Shown: positions 33,662 to 46,282, counted from the first letter of the stretch. The stretch: DNA of 64,000 bases from Hymenopus coronatus (GCA_030762935.1 CM060899.1:58454501-58518500); one strand, 5' to 3'. The notes: generated from the sequence alone by a model not told the origin. Program-made: numbers and translations.

Positions 33662-33880
33662 TAACTCAAAAACGTACATCTCTTTAAAACTCTTAATTTA
33701 TTTCAAATAATTTTTGTGACCTTAGTTATTTTCGAGGTATTCCTTATTAGTGGCTAATATTTGCCAATAACGTGTCATTCCATAAAAATCCAGTGGATTT
33801 TATTATTTTTCACGTCCGGGTGGAAAGAGCATGGGAGCAAATAGCGTTCTTAAACATTTGACTGTCGCTGCTCCCTTTGT
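33662..33880 (+). repeat. R1 repeat, degenerate 3' part
   Basis: 'acgtacatctctttaaaact', 'gtgaccttagttattttcga' and 'ttgactgtcgctg' follow the R1 order; both ends are lost. Confidence 0.6.
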
Positions 33881-34092
33881 GTGTAGAATGAAACTTGTAG
33901 TATGGTTGCTTTTGATCGACCACTGTAATGCGTGATTTCCATTTACGTAACTGAATTGTTATGGTATCCATAATTCTTCAGCTTCATTAAGAGCTTACTC
34001 GGCGGCGCGCGCTCTCCCCTATCTCCAATATATTTTCAGGAACACTGGGAGTGAAATTTTGACTACGATCCATAACAAAAATCGATAATCAA

Positions 34093-34668
34093 TTTTTATT
34101 TTCTCTAGCACATGTGAACAATGTACATAGTAGGTAGAGAAGATACTGGATTCCACCCACAATTTCGATACCGAGGTTACTCCAGAAATATGTTTTGAGA
34201 ACCCCTGAATCCAAAAATGCATTTTTACAAAAACGTCAATGTGAGTGTGTATGGGGGGAGCAGCACAACTCTACAACAAGAAGTCCGTTGAGTACCAAAT
34301 TGTATTTTTTAATATCTCCCAAGGATGCAACACGAAGATTTTTAAGATAATCCCACATCCCAAACTACCCTTTACATTGGAACATTTTCGAAAATTTCGA
34401 TTTTCTTAAAAATAGCTTAATGATTTTGATTAAAGATATTTACATGATAAACAAAATGTATATCTTGAATTTCCTGGGAATTGCCTCTGAAGTCATCTTC
34501 ATTATGAATTGTTTTTGCATAACTGGTAAGCCGTAACTTACTACACAAAAATGTAGATCACGATAAAGCGTACAATTTATGTCATATACATGTTTTTCGT
34601 GGAGTTGGCCGTTTCCGAGATATTCTTTGTTATTGCTTTCAGTTTTAAAATAAACAAGTCTATGCTGT
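34093..34668 (+). repeat. R1 repeat, cut by SINE F
   Basis: TTTTTATTTTCTCTAGCAC to 'cttgttattgctttcagt'-like sequence, then SINE F in reverse. Degenerate R1 3' sequence resumes after it (about 34985-35090). Confidence 0.82.
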
Positions 34669-34679
34669 AGCCTTTTCTT

Positions 34680-34916
34680 CTTTTTTTGTGTAGCTTAAAT
34701 CCTTTAACCTGGTTTGTCATAATGGACGATGAATGACGTTTGTGAAATGATGTTCAAATGATCTCGGGGTCCATGGAGCTTAAAATTACTCGACATTCGT
34801 GTTCTCAGGATAAGGGAAAGCCCCGAAAAGCCGAGTAACCTATGCTAAGCGAGATTCGAACTGTTGACCTGTTGAATGTGGGGCAGACACGCTACCATCA
34901 CACAACCCAGACGGTC
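34680..34916 (-). repeat. SINE family F
   Basis: Reverse copy: the head on the minus strand reads CTGGGTTGTGTGATGGTAGC, box B region GTTCGAATCTCGC, and the tail is the plus-strand T run at 34680. Better-preserved copy at 48826. Confidence 0.8.
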
Positions 34917-35014
34917 AACGTGCGTCTAAATTACTACCTTGATAGTCTTTTTGCATAATGTACTATTCTGCAATTGTTTATCTAGGTTAAAATCAGGTAA
35001 ATATAAAAAATAAA

Positions 35015-35250
35015 TTTTCATGAGAATAATTTAAATAAGCAACAAACGATTGATGGTAGAGAAAAGCACATGGATATAAAACATTAGATGTTTCTGATTG
35101 AGAATGGTTTTCTTTTGTTTAATTTATTTTACTGTTTTTCCTTTCTTTTGTTATATCAAGACTAGTCGCTTTTATACCTTGGATCGTGCTGCTTTGGCAA
35201 GACTGCCAGTTTTTTTACGTTTCACTGTTGCTGAAGCATTTCTAAAAACT
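35015..35250 (+). repeat. Direct repeat flanking an R1 copy (left)
   Basis: TTCATGAGAATAATTTAAAT through 'gtttcactgttgctgaagca'. The same sequence, diverged, lies at 36065-36290 on the other side of the R1 copy. Confidence 0.75.
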
Positions 35251-36068
35251 CTGAAATGTTCCATTCACATGATTTTCTCTACATCTCAACAACAAATTAT
35301 TGTTAAAAAGCTTGTTCTTTTATTTACTTCATACTAATCGAGAAAAAATTACAGAAATTGTCTTATTACTTGTTTCATGTAAGTAGAAGAGAAATAAGAG
35401 AGTGCCTACCATACGTTAAAGTGATAGTCAAAAGCTGGTTTCTATGTGATTGAAGTTCCTTTGTGTTTATGATCAGGAGTTAAATTTCCGTGTGAAAAAA
35501 AAGTAAGTATTTTAAATCTGAAACAAATAACAACGAATATCTCAGAAATGGCCAATTCAACGAAAAAGACGTATATGATATAAATTGTGTGTTTTAACGT
35601 GATCTAAACTTTTTGTATAGTAAGCTTTTGTATATCTCTTACGGTTTACCAGTTACGCAAAATTCATCCAGAATATGGAGCCCTTTAGAGGCTATTCCCA
35701 GAAAATTTAAGATATACATTTTAATACACGATATTTTAATCAAAATCGTTAGCCATTCTTGAGAAAATAAAAATTTTCGAAGATTTTTCCACGTAAAAGT
35801 TAAGTTGGTGGTGGGGAGATTTTCTTCTGAATCTTTGTGTCGCATCCTTGGAGGATACTAAACTTATATACCAAGTTTGGTACTTCACCGAGTCTATGTT
35901 TTTGAGTTAAGGTGTTCTCAGACACACACTGATTTTTTTCTAATTTTTTTTTTATACAGGGGACCCTAAATCTTCTATTTCTGGTTAAGTGTCGGTATCC
36001 AATTTTTGGAGAGTGCAATTCCTTCTCTTTACACTATGTATGTACATAGTACGTAGAGAAAATAATAA
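35243..36068 (-). repeat. R1 repeat between direct repeats
   Basis: AACTCTGAAATGTTCCATTC to GTAGAGAAAATAATAA. The microsatellite is nearly lost (ACAGACACACACTG). It begins exactly where the left direct repeat ends. Confidence 0.88.
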
Positions 36069-36290
36069 GCTTTTATGATAATAATTTAAATATCCAACAA
36101 ACCGTAGAGGATAGAGAAAGTTGCGTGAATGTAAAACATTAAATATTTCTGACAAAGAACGGTTTTGTTTTGATTTTATTTATTTTAGTTTCTGGTCACT
36201 TTGATACCTTGGATCTGTTGCTTTGGCCGTTAAGACTGCTAGTCTTTTCACGTTTCTCTGTTGCTGAAGCTATTCTAACAAAATAAAAAA
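36065..36290 (+). repeat. Direct repeat flanking an R1 copy (right)
   Basis: Counterpart of 35015-35250: both contain an old R1 3' end (GTAGAGAAAAGCACATGG against ATAGAGAAAGTTGCGTGA), then 'gataccttggatc' and 'gttgctgaagc'. Confidence 0.75.
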
Positions 36291-37384
36291 GCTAGAAGTA
36301 GTAGTCAGGAGATTTCATGTTACGCTTTTGAACTGGGCTAGAGAGCTGTTAAGAAGATTGTTTCGCCCGGTTGGTCATTATACCACGTTATGCAGTCAGC
36401 GCCTGGATGGAGGGAATTAAAAAATAACCAAACACAGGCAAAGGTAATTTTTTAGTTCCCGAATCCACAGCGCAATTCGTTTTTCCTATTTTTTAACCCC
36501 GCTCTTCCCATTTAATTAAATTGCAACGCCGAGCACTTTTTTTGTTATCGTGAAACATTTTCATAGCGTTCCAGCGCCTCCCCGAGAGGAAGCCATTTCA
36601 TTTGCCGGCATTGAAACAAACGAAACTGCGTTTAAAGTTTCATCTCAAATACAAAGCACACCATATGTGTTTACAGTGAGTAATGAGAAATATCTGCTGA
36701 GTTACATTCACATGGCTTTCTCTGCCGATGTTTTTACGTGTGCTTAAAAGCGACAGCCCATGTCTGTAGATGTACTGTGTAACGGATATTATGTTATCGA
36801 TATTAATGTTACCTGTCGATATTAATAGCACCTGTATTTTTTATTTAATATTAAATAACTTTAAAGAACATTATAAATATGTAACACCTGTACTATCTGC
36901 ATATTTTATCGCGTATTTCTCTTAATAATTAATAGTTAGCCCTTAAATAGGACGAAAAATAACTACATTACATTAGAAGAGCAAATATGTAAGCGCAGAA
37001 GCATCGTAGGCGCAATACAGAACGTATAATTTCTTTTATACATCGTCCTGAATGTGACTGTGAATGTTCATATGATGACGAAACATTAAAATAAAAAAGT
37101 CATTATTGACGTATAAACAAGTATTATTCCAGTTTGTTACCATATAAACACTAAATAAGAAGATATATTTTCAGTAGATAATTCGTCACCATTTTGTGTA
37201 CGAATAATTCGAATTCACTGTTCCAAACTGGATTCACTTCATTAATTACGTGGCGTATACAAGCCTTGAATTCTCCGTACTATTTCGAATTAAATCTATA
37301 CTAATTATTAAATATGTAGAGGATTATATAATTATTATTACTATTATTATTAGAAAAATTATAATATTCCTATAACTAGAAGAA
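36291..37384. other. Unannotated stretch
   Basis: AT-rich, especially 36800-37380. No repeat of this window and no coding domain seen. Confidence 0.45.
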
Positions 37385-37387
37385 CAA

Positions 37388-37512
37388 TAAAAATATCATG
37401 TGTTGCATTCACATGACTTTCTCTACATCACTGTAACACATTATTGTTAAAAAACATATTTTTCTACCTACTATATGATAATCTAGATAAACATTGGCAG
37501 AAATTGTCTTCT
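37388..37512 (-). repeat. R1 repeat, first 125 bp
   Basis: AATATCATGTGTTGCATTCA to 'ggcagaaattgtctt', then the LINE relic starts. Confidence 0.82.
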
Positions 37513-37514
37513 CT

Positions 37515-37765
37515 TGGCTTCTCTGACATTTCATCGCTTCCCAGTAAGGCTACTACATGAAACTTCGGCTCTCCCGTATGTGGAGGATGCGAGTAGGCGC
37601 CGGGCTCAAAATTTCTACGCCAGATTGGCCCAACATGAGAATGCCCTTGTCAGATCTCTGGGGGACTACTTAACAATTAAACTCCGATGCAGGCAGTTCC
37701 GGTTTCCCTCATGGCTTGTGGGCACCCCTAAAGCTTTAAATCAGCCAACAGCTATAAGCTGAACA
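37515..37765 (+). pseudogene. Jockey-like LINE C-terminal stub
   Basis: The frame to the stop at 37760 contains ALPYVEDASRRRAQNFYARL, AQHENALVRSLGDY and RCRQFRFPSWLVGTP. The pattern 'R..A..FY.RL..H.NPLV..L.DY...RRLKR..P..L' is the conserved C-terminus of jockey-type reverse transcriptases. Only this end is left, directly joined to an R1 fragment. It is unrelated in sequence to the LINE stubs at 4480, 9281 and 17331. Confidence 0.6.
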
Positions 37766-38140
37766 AAGTACTCCTCCCTAAGCGAAAAGTTTTATTTACT
37801 TTGAAGTAAATAAAAAAAGAACAAACCACAACAGCAGATCATAGGCAAGGATGTTGCTCCTGAAAAACCAGTCTTTGAGGAGCCTACCATTAGTGCTACC
37901 TACTTAACACCATCAATCTTAACTCCACCAAACTAATCCAAACCTTAACCAAGATCTACCTTTCTGTGGTTAAGCTCTTACAAGGGCAAGTAGACAGCAA
38001 CTATACCTAGGTTTAACACGAGTCTACCAGATCTCATATGCACACACTACACAACAGAGGGCGATCTAAAAATTATACAGTGCAGAGAATTTTGGCACAC
38101 AGAAGCATATTATACAGTTAGGATAAATTAAATGAATTCC
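37766..38140. other. Possible LINE 3' UTR / unannotated
   Basis: Follows the LINE stub and ends before R1. Contains GTAAATAAAAAAAG at 37803. No other signal. Confidence 0.35.
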
Positions 38141-38142
38141 AG

Positions 38143-38944
38143 TTTTATTTCTTCTACTATGCTTGTACATATGTAATAGATGACAAGAAATTGTATTCTA
38201 CCCAAATTCAATACTGACGTATCACCGGAAATGCATGTGTAGAGGACTCCTGAATTAAAAATAGAATTTTTAGAAAAAAGGTTTGTGTGTGCAGAATAAT
38301 TCAAAAACGAAATCCCCGTTAAGTACCAAACTTCGTATTTTAATTCAGTATCTTCCAAAAATGTGACACAAAATTTTTGAGAAAAATTTCCCCAACCTAA
38401 ACTACCCTTTGCATGGAAAAAATGTTGATTTTCTCAAAAATAGCTTTTACGATTTTGATTAAACTACCCTATACTAAAGATATTTGCATGAGAAATAAAA
38501 TGTAAACCTGAATTTTCTGGGAATAGCTCTAAAGACCTCTTTATTGTGAATGAAGTTTGCTGAATTTTGCATTACTGGTAAACTGTAAGAGAATAGATGA
38601 CAAAAACGTAGATCTCGTTAATTTATATCATATACATTTTTTTCGTGAAGTTGACCATTTCCGAGATATTTCTTGTTGTTGGTTTCTGTTCTAAGTTACT
38701 CTATGGGAATATTTATCAACTCCTAACCATGCAAAGAAATGGATTGCACCCAGATGGCAACGAGGTTTTGTCTATCGCTTTAATAGTCTTGTTTCCAACC
38801 TACTAACAAGGAAGTAAGATACCATTTCTGCTAATGATTGTCTGGATTAACATATATTTCTCATAGATAGAAAAATAAGCTCTTCAACAATAATTTTTAC
38901 AGAGATTTAGAGAAAGTCATATAAATGGAACACATCAGAGTTTT
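38143..38944 (+). repeat. R1 repeat, complete
   Basis: TTTTATTTCTTCTACTATGC to ATGGAACACATCAGAGTTT. The GT tract is only GTTTGTGTGTGC. Confidence 0.85.
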
Positions 38945-39131
38945 AAAAGATGTGAGTATCGCTTTGGCCTAGTGTATTCCCTTATTCCTCGTCTACTTGT
39001 AAGACACTAAATATTAAGATCATTTCTGCTAATGGTTATGTTTTTAGCAAGTAGATTAAAGTGGATAGAAGAATAAGCTTTTGTAAAAGTAGTTTGTTAC
39101 AGAACAGGTTGAGAAAGTAATGTGAATGGAT
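38945..39131 (+). repeat. R1 3'-end fragment, tandem
   Basis: Last 185 bp of R1 again (GTGAGTATCGCTTTGGCC ... GAGAAAGTAATGTGAATGG), directly after a full copy. Confidence 0.8.
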
Positions 39132-39620
39132 TTGTTTCCTATTTTGGTCACAAATCTCATTCCTAGTGCCCCTTAAAACAAACAACTTTATATAAGTTTG
39201 GGTAGCATCTGGAAGTTGAAAGGTAATGTAATTAATGAACGCCTAGTACTTCAGCCCTTATGCATATTTATCCTCCTGAAACGCGAACAGCTTCATCCAT
39301 CGAGGGCCCTCAGAACTGTAATAGTGAACAATGGGTATTGGTATTGTTACTAAGAAGTTCGTAATCGCTTGGGTAGCTCTTGATTTAATGGCATGGATGT
39401 GATCCATTCCGCTTGAGTATTCTATAAGTGGGTGACTGGTAATGTAGGTATTATCGTAGATATTCTGTGCGATTCTATGCTCACTATAAAGTATCTATGT
39501 TTCGATTACATTCAAAATCATTTGCCGCAAGCTATTTTTAATCAACAGGTAGCGGACTTTTGAGCCTCGACTTGTGACCGTTCAAACAACTGAACATTTG
39601 TTTAACTTTCTTGTTTATCA
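39132..39620. other. Unannotated stretch
   Basis: Nothing recognised. Confidence 0.4.
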
Positions 39621-39621
39621 T

Positions 39622-39875
39622 TACTTTCTCTGGGTGCCGTTTACCTATAGTAATTAGGAGTATTTCATTCCACCCAAAATTTCGATACTGAGATTTCAGT
39701 GGAACACTGATGTATTCCATTCATATAACTTTCTTCCAATTTTTATTTTCTCTTTACGTACTATGTACATAGTGTATAGAGAAGGTATTGTATTGCACCC
39801 AAAAATTCGATAGCGAGATTTCTCTAGAAATACATGTTTTAGGACCCCTGAATCCAGAAAATGTCTATAGTGCTG

Positions 39876-39915
<40 letters not shown>

Positions 39916-40290
39916 CAATTATTTCACAAAAAATACATGTCTCCTTAAAACACACAATTTATGGCAAATATATTTTTGTGGACTTAGTGGTGTTCGAGAT
40001 ATTCCTTATTAGTAGTATCAATTTTAAACTACTTATTTTTTTCAGAAACTGGAAGTCATCCTATTTTTATACAATTTCTGTTTTACTCCTGACCTTAGAA
40101 AGAAACCCGAATTTAAATTGTTTCACATAGCGACAGTTTTTAAAAGATTTGACCTGCGCTTTAGCCTAGTGTACTCTCTTATTTTTCTTCTACTTATAAG
40201 GAAATATGCAATAAGATAACTTCTGCTAATGTTTTATCTTAATTATAATGATGCTAGTAAAAAGAATAATCGTTTGTAAGAATCCTTTTT
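39622..40290 (+). repeat. Mosaic of R1 ends
   Basis: Order: forward start fragment 39622-39707, a short reverse start CACTGATGTATTCCATTCAT with AACTTTCTTCC (39708-39737), then a forward copy from TTTTTATTTTCTCTTTACG at 39738 with the central third deleted. A CA tract (39878-39914) sits where other forward copies have GT, so that piece is inverted or came from elsewhere. Confidence 0.8.
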
Positions 40291-40778
40291 CAGTTTCTTC
40301 TGCCTTGCTCCATGTCTTCCATTCTGTTTTCTTCAAAATTTCCTCTATCCCCATTAGCAATTCTCGTTCTTAATTATTTTGAACTGTTTTATACACATTT
40401 TTAGCCGATTTTCATCTTCGGTTTTTACAAACCTATACCAATATTTTAATATCCTCTCTTTAAGGGGAGATAAGAACAACTAAACAAAAGACGTGATTAC
40501 AATGTTTTACGTACATATATTTTATGTCATATTTAGGTCATTGATGTGTTATGGTTTTATATACTGTGTGTATATTATGCGTGTATATTTTTAAGTGTAT
40601 TTATTATAAGAGGGTACGTTTATGCTTCTGAATAAGATGTACTCTGGAATAAGGTTTCCTCTGTGCTGTAAATTTAAATTGCTGTATTTGAATATCTTTG
40701 TCTTTTTATTTTCGTGTTTACTCTTTTAATTCTTTGCTGTTGTTTTAATATTGCTTTTATTGTGTATTACCTTTGTCT
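40291..40778. other. Unannotated stretch
   Basis: Nothing recognised. Confidence 0.4.
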
Positions 40779-40779
40779 T

Positions 40780-40924
40780 TTTACATTCTCTACGCGTACT
40801 ATGTACATAATATTGACAAGGTATTTCATTCCACCCAAAAATTTGATACCGAGATTTCACCGCAAATACAAGTTTTGGATCCCCCTGAATCCAAAAAAAA
40901 GCATTTTTGTGTATGTGTGTATGT

Positions 40925-40969
<45 letters not shown>

Positions 40970-41529
40970 ATGTGTCTATGGACAGCATAGCTCAAAAACG
41001 AAAAGACCGTTTGGAATTTTTTCGAAATTTTTTATTTTCTTAAAAATGGCTCTTAACGATTTTGATTAAAATATCGTATATTAAAGATATTTACCTGACA
41101 AATAAAATGTATATCTTGAATTTTCTGGGAATAGCCTCTGAAGACTACTTTATTCTGGATCAATGTTACGGAATTTTGCATATCTGCTAAACCGTAAGAG
41201 ATGGAGAAAAACTTACCACACAAAAAATGTAGAGCACGTTAAAACACACAATTTATGTTTTATACATTTTTTTCGTGGAGTTGATCGCTTTTTAGACATT
41301 CCCTGTTATTGATTTCAGCTTTAAAAAAAACGCAACCAGCTTTTGACTATCACTTTAACCTACGGTACTCCCTTATTTCGCTTCTACTTATAAGGAAGCA
41401 AGTAATAAGACTATTTATGCTATTTTTTTTGTCGATTAGCATGAAGTAAATAGAAGCATTAGCTTTTTAACAATACTTTGTTACATAGATGTAGGGAAAG
41501 TCATGTGAATGGAACACATCAGATTTTTG
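40780..41529 (+). repeat. R1 repeat, internal deletion, long GT tract
   Basis: TTTACATTCTCTACGCGTAC to GGAACACATCAGATTTTTGC. GT tract 40930-40967. The internal stem-loop and 'gcgacacgaag' region are deleted at about 41008 (CCGTTTGGAATTTTTTCG). Confidence 0.9.
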
Positions 41530-41534
41530 CTTTT

Positions 41535-41632
41535 TAGTGTGTATTACAAAAGCACGTACGGTCTGTGGACCCGTGCAATTGTAGTTTAATGTATGATATT
41601 GTTATGTCAATAAATACACTTATTCATTCATA
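41535..41632 (+). other. Possible LINE 3' UTR and tail
   Basis: 'gacccgtgcaattgtagttt' followed by GTCAATAAATACACTTATTC and ATTCATTCATAA. AATAAA plus an ATTC-type simple tail resembles a LINE end, but no coding part is recognised before it. Confidence 0.3.
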
Positions 41633-41942
41633 ATACCCTCTCTAGGATGACTTCACTTCCACCTGGTGTTCCTAATTCTAATATTGCTACACCTTTTGGT
41701 GCTTTGAGAAAGAATAGTGACAAATGAACAGATTCCAGTTGCAGAGAAAGTACTGGTCAATCCACTCTGTTCGCTACATCGCCCTGAGAACCTTTGGCTG
41801 TTAATGTGGACATCGGACAGAGTGCGTCGCGCATACTTGACGCAGCTTTGAAACCCATTACGGTCCATATATGCGCGAACAGGTGGATGATACTAGAACA
41901 GCCTGAATTGTTCAACTCTATTAGCAGCAAGAGAGCAGGAGA

Positions 41943-42018
41943 AAAAATCTGTTGTGTTCCATTCACATGACTGTCTCTACATCTCTGCAAAAGCCTATTG
42001 TTAAAAAGTTTATGCTTA
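41943..42018 (-). repeat. R1 start fragment
   Basis: AAAATCTGTTGTGTTCCATT to 'ttaaaaagtttatgctt'; 75 bp only. Confidence 0.82.
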
Positions 42019-42049
42019 GAAAACGATTGGCGAACTACTTGCAATATAT

Positions 42050-42489
42050 GGTTTTAGTTCTCTACACGTACTATATACATAGTGTATAGAGAAGGTATTA
42101 TCATGCACCCAAAAATTCGATACCGAGATTTCACCGGAAATACATGTTTTGGCCCCCTGAATCAAAACAAAGCATTTTTGAAAAAAGGTTCGTATGTGAA
42201 TGTGTGTGTGCCTGTGGACAGCATGGCTCAAAAACGAAAAGGCCATTAAATACCAAGATATTTACATGGCAAGTAAAAAGTATGTCTTGGATTTTCTGGG
42301 AATAGTCTCTGAAAAACTCTTTATTTTGGATGCATTTTTTCGAATTTTTCATAATTGGTAAACAGTAAGAGATAGACAAAAACTTACAGCCTATATACAT
42401 ATCCTTAAAACACACAATTTATGTCATTTACATTTTTTTTCGTGGAGTTGGCCGTTTACAAGGTAAGGAACTTGTCAACTCCTGGCCAT

Positions 42490-42524
<35 letters not shown>

Positions 42525-42740
42525 GAATTTCAAACCCATAGCAACCACATTTTAAAACATTTGACTCTTGGTTTAGCCTAATGTGTACCGTTAATTCTCT
42601 TCTACTTATAAGGCACTAAATAATAAAACTGTTTCTACTGTTTATCTCAATTAGCATGAAGTAGATAGAAGCAAAAGCTTTACAACAATTTGTTACTGAG
42701 ATGTAGAGAAAGCCGTGTGAATGGAACACATCAGATTTGT
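42050..42740 (+). repeat. R1 repeat, tandem unit 1, internal deletion
   Basis: TTTTAGTTCTCTACACGTAC to GGAACACATCAGATTTG. Sequence jumps from TTAAATACC to AAGATATTTACATGG, losing the 'gcgacacgaag' region. Contains an A run of about 30 (42495-42524). Confidence 0.9.
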
Positions 42741-43606
42741 ATTTTCTCTATACGTACTATGTACAAAATATATAGAGAAGGTATTGCACTCCATCCAAAA
42801 TTCGAAACCGAGATTTCACCGGAAATATATGTTTTAAGGTACCCAGTATCCAAAAAAAGCATTTTCAGAAAAAGGCCCCCGTTGTGTCCGTGTGTCTGTG
42901 AACACGATAACTCAAAAAACGAAAAATCGGTGAAATACCAAACTTGATATTTAAGTTAAGTATCTTCTAGGGGTCGAGTCGACACGAAGATTTTGAGAAA
43001 AATCCTCCCATCCCCACTACCCTTTACATGGAACTTTTTCAAAAATTTTTATTTTCTCATAAATGGCTCTATTGATTTTGATTAAAATATCGTATATTAA
43101 AGATATTTACCTGACAAATAAAATGTATATTTTGAATTTTTTGGGAATAGCCTCTGAAGACTACTTTATTCTGGATGAATTTTACAGAATTTTGCATAAT
43201 TGCTAAACCGTAAGAGATGGACAAAAACTTACCACACAAAAAACGTAGACTACGTTAAAACATACAATTTATGTTATATACATTTTTTTCGTGGACTTGA
43301 TCATTTTTTAGATTTGCCTTATTGTTGGTTTCATCTCTAAAACTTACCATTTTCTCATACAGGAATTTATTAACTCCTGTCCATATAACAAAGAAAGTTC
43401 AGTCACATAGCAACCAGCTTTTAACCATCACTTTAACCTATGGTACTCCCTAATTTCGCTTCTACTTACAAGGAAGCAAGTAATAAGACTATTTCTGCTA
43501 GTTCTTTTCTCGATTAGCAGGAAGTAAATAGAAGCATAAGCCTTTTAACAATAATCTACTGCAGAGTTGTAGAGAAAGTCATGTGAATGGAACACATCAG
43601 ATTTTT
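42741..43606 (+). repeat. R1 repeat, tandem unit 2, complete
   Basis: TATTTTCTCTATACGTACTA starts in the same T-run where unit 1 ends; the far end is GGAACACATCAGATTTTTA. Confidence 0.92.
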
Positions 43607-44145
43607 ATAACTCCAGTTGTAATGGTAAACGCTGTAAGTGCTTTGGTTTGGATATTGCAAATCGCGGTGTAGACGGAATAGCAACTTGGAATGTAAAAAA
43701 CTCAAACGGTTGAAATATACTACACGCATAGTAATACGAGTGCGTTTTGTTGCTTATATTTTCAACCGCTTTTTGCAGTACTCTTAAATCAAGTATTCTT
43801 CTCGAGGTGAATGAAGCGTTATTTCAAAAGCTTGCAGAGCCTGCACACTTTGAGAATTACATAATCATTTCTCTCTAGCTTTTTCTGTCTTTTCCATCTT
43901 TTCTTCTCTCCTTTAAAACCATAGCAAATCTCTTTTGGCGTGAAAAGCGAAGGGATGATAAATTGCTAGAGCATTTACCAAATCTTCGATAATAACTATT
44001 CCCGCATGATCTTAGTTAAAGAAGGCATTATGACCGAAAGTACTGTCTTCTTTCGGCAAATCCCTCTCAGTTTTATTAAATTATAACATGAAAGTCTTTA
44101 TCTTACCCACAAAGGAAGAAAAGGAAGGAGTAATAAAAACAACAA
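43607..44145. other. Unannotated stretch
   Basis: Nothing recognised. Confidence 0.4.
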
Positions 44146-44908
44146 CAAAATGTATATATTACATCCATATGTCTTTTTTTTACCTATGCCTGCAATAAAA
44201 TCTTATCCTACCAACCACTTCATGCTAATCGAGATAAACTTAGTTTTATTACATGTTTTCTTTTAGCTACAAGGAAAATAAGGCAACTTACTGGACCAGA
44301 TCTTTTAAGAGCTATTTGCTATGTGATGGATTTTAATTCCTTTTTATTTGCATCAACAGTATGATGAATTCTCATCTGAGAAAACTAAAATGATTAGGAA
44401 ATTTAAACTAGAAACAAGGAATTTCTCGGAAATGGTTAATTCAACAACAAAAAATTGACATAATATTTGTTTTAACGACATCAACAATTTTTGTATCGTG
44501 AAATGTTGTCTATCTCTTACATTCACCAATTATGCGAAGATTCAGAGGATATTCCAACAAAATTCAAGGTATGTGATGTAAATATCTCTAACATATGACA
44601 TTTTAATCCAATTCCTGAGAGTCGTTTGAGAGAATCGAAAATTATTCAAAAATGTTCCATGTAAAGGATAGTCTAGAGTGTGGAATTTCGTTAAAAACCT
44701 TGTATCGCATTTTGGAAGATGCTGAAATTCAATATGAAGTTGCGTATTTAGCCGTCTTTTCGTGTTTGAGTTATATTGTTCACAGATACAAACACACATG
44801 CGTGGACCTTTTTCTAAAAATGTTTTATTTGTTTAAACGTTTTATTTAGGGGACCCTAAAAGCTGTATTTTCAGTGAAATTTCGAGATCTAATTTTTGAA
44901 GTACAACA
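44146..44908 (-). repeat. R1 repeat, old
   Basis: Degenerate but collinear: 'catgctaatcgagataaact', 'ccatgtaaaggatagtctag' and 'ggggaccctaaaagctgtat'. The terminal palindrome is lost. Confidence 0.75.
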
Positions 44909-45600
44909 TTTGATGTGTTCATTTCACATGACTTTCTCTATCTGTTCTAGAAACAGCTATTATTACTCGTGAAAAAGATTGATCTATCTAGTTCATGCTA
45001 ATGTAGATGAATATTAGCAGAAATTGTTTTGTTACTTGTTCTCTTGTAAATAAATGGGATATAAGGGAAAACATTAAGCTGAAGTGATATCAAATCTTTT
45101 TAAAACTGCCGCTATACGATGAAATTGAAGTGATGTGCTATTTCCATGGCCAAGAGTAAAATAAAAGAGAAATGAAAGGAATGAAGAGTTACCGTTTGAG
45201 TCAAGTATAAGCATTGTTATATTGAAACCAGTAACAACTGAACCCGTATGAAACATATCTCGGAAATAAATATCAAAATAAGTATATGACAAATTGGATG
45301 TCTTAATGTGTTCTACAAATTTCTGTGTGGTAAGATTTTGTATATTTCTTATGGTTTTGTATATTTTCTTATGGTTTGCAAAAGTCCTCTTATACCCTTC
45401 AAGAAATATTTTATTTCGCATGTAAATATCTGTAACATAATGGCATATTTTAATTAAAATCATTAATCATTTTTGAGTGAATCACAATTTCAGAAAAGTC
45501 TTTCATGTAAAGGGTAGTTTGGGATGTTTTTTTTTTTTTTTAATCTGCGTGTAGTGTCCTCGGAAGATGCTAAAGTTAATACTAAAATCGGATTTTAAGA
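44909..45600 (-). repeat. R1 repeat, old, tandem to previous
   Basis: CATTTGATGTGTTCATTTCA onwards to about 'tgctaaagttaatac'. The palindrome end is missing. Confidence 0.75.
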
Positions 45601-46280
45601 CGATATGTCTGTGAAATTTGAGCAAAAATTCCAAAAAATATGTTTTCATAATAAAATGATATGATTTCTAAACTTAAAGAAAAAATATATTTTTCCCCAT
45701 TTGGTGCACTTTAAATACTAATTATTTAGTTAATTCAATTAACTAAAACTATAAATGGATACGCCCGTTCATAAATGGACAGCCCTAGTTTTAAACCTTT
45801 TTTCGCAATCATTTTTCCAACACTTTTCCATATTCAAAATGCAATCTGCAATTTCTTACTAATTGTTTTTAAAAATGTTTATACTGTCCCTCAGAAGAAT
45901 ATTAAAGAAATTGGAGATTTAACGTTTTAAGTATTGGTCCAAGTTTGAGAAATAAATTATTAAATGTTGAAAAACCAATATTATTGGAGAGTACGAAAAT
46001 CGTTAATTTTTCTACACTAATTAGGGCAAATATAAAAAAAGTATAATATGATATATATGTGTAAACTTGTTTACTGTAAAACTGGAATGTGTATGTGAAT
46101 ATTTTAAAAATATATCACGTGGCTCATTTTTTATTAGAACAAGAATTTAGACTATAAAATATGATTGTTTAAACAGCCATGCAAGCTAAAATTTTGATAC
46201 ATGACAAAAGCATTACTGTCATTTGAATAATAACTGGTATACATTTCAATAAGATTTTCCAAATTTCTCAGATCCATCCC
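45601..46280. other. Unannotated AT-rich stretch
   Basis: Contains a short double motif ATAAATGGATACGCCC / ATAAATGGACAGCCC at 45754-45785. Nothing else. Confidence 0.4.
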
Positions 46281-46282
46281 CT

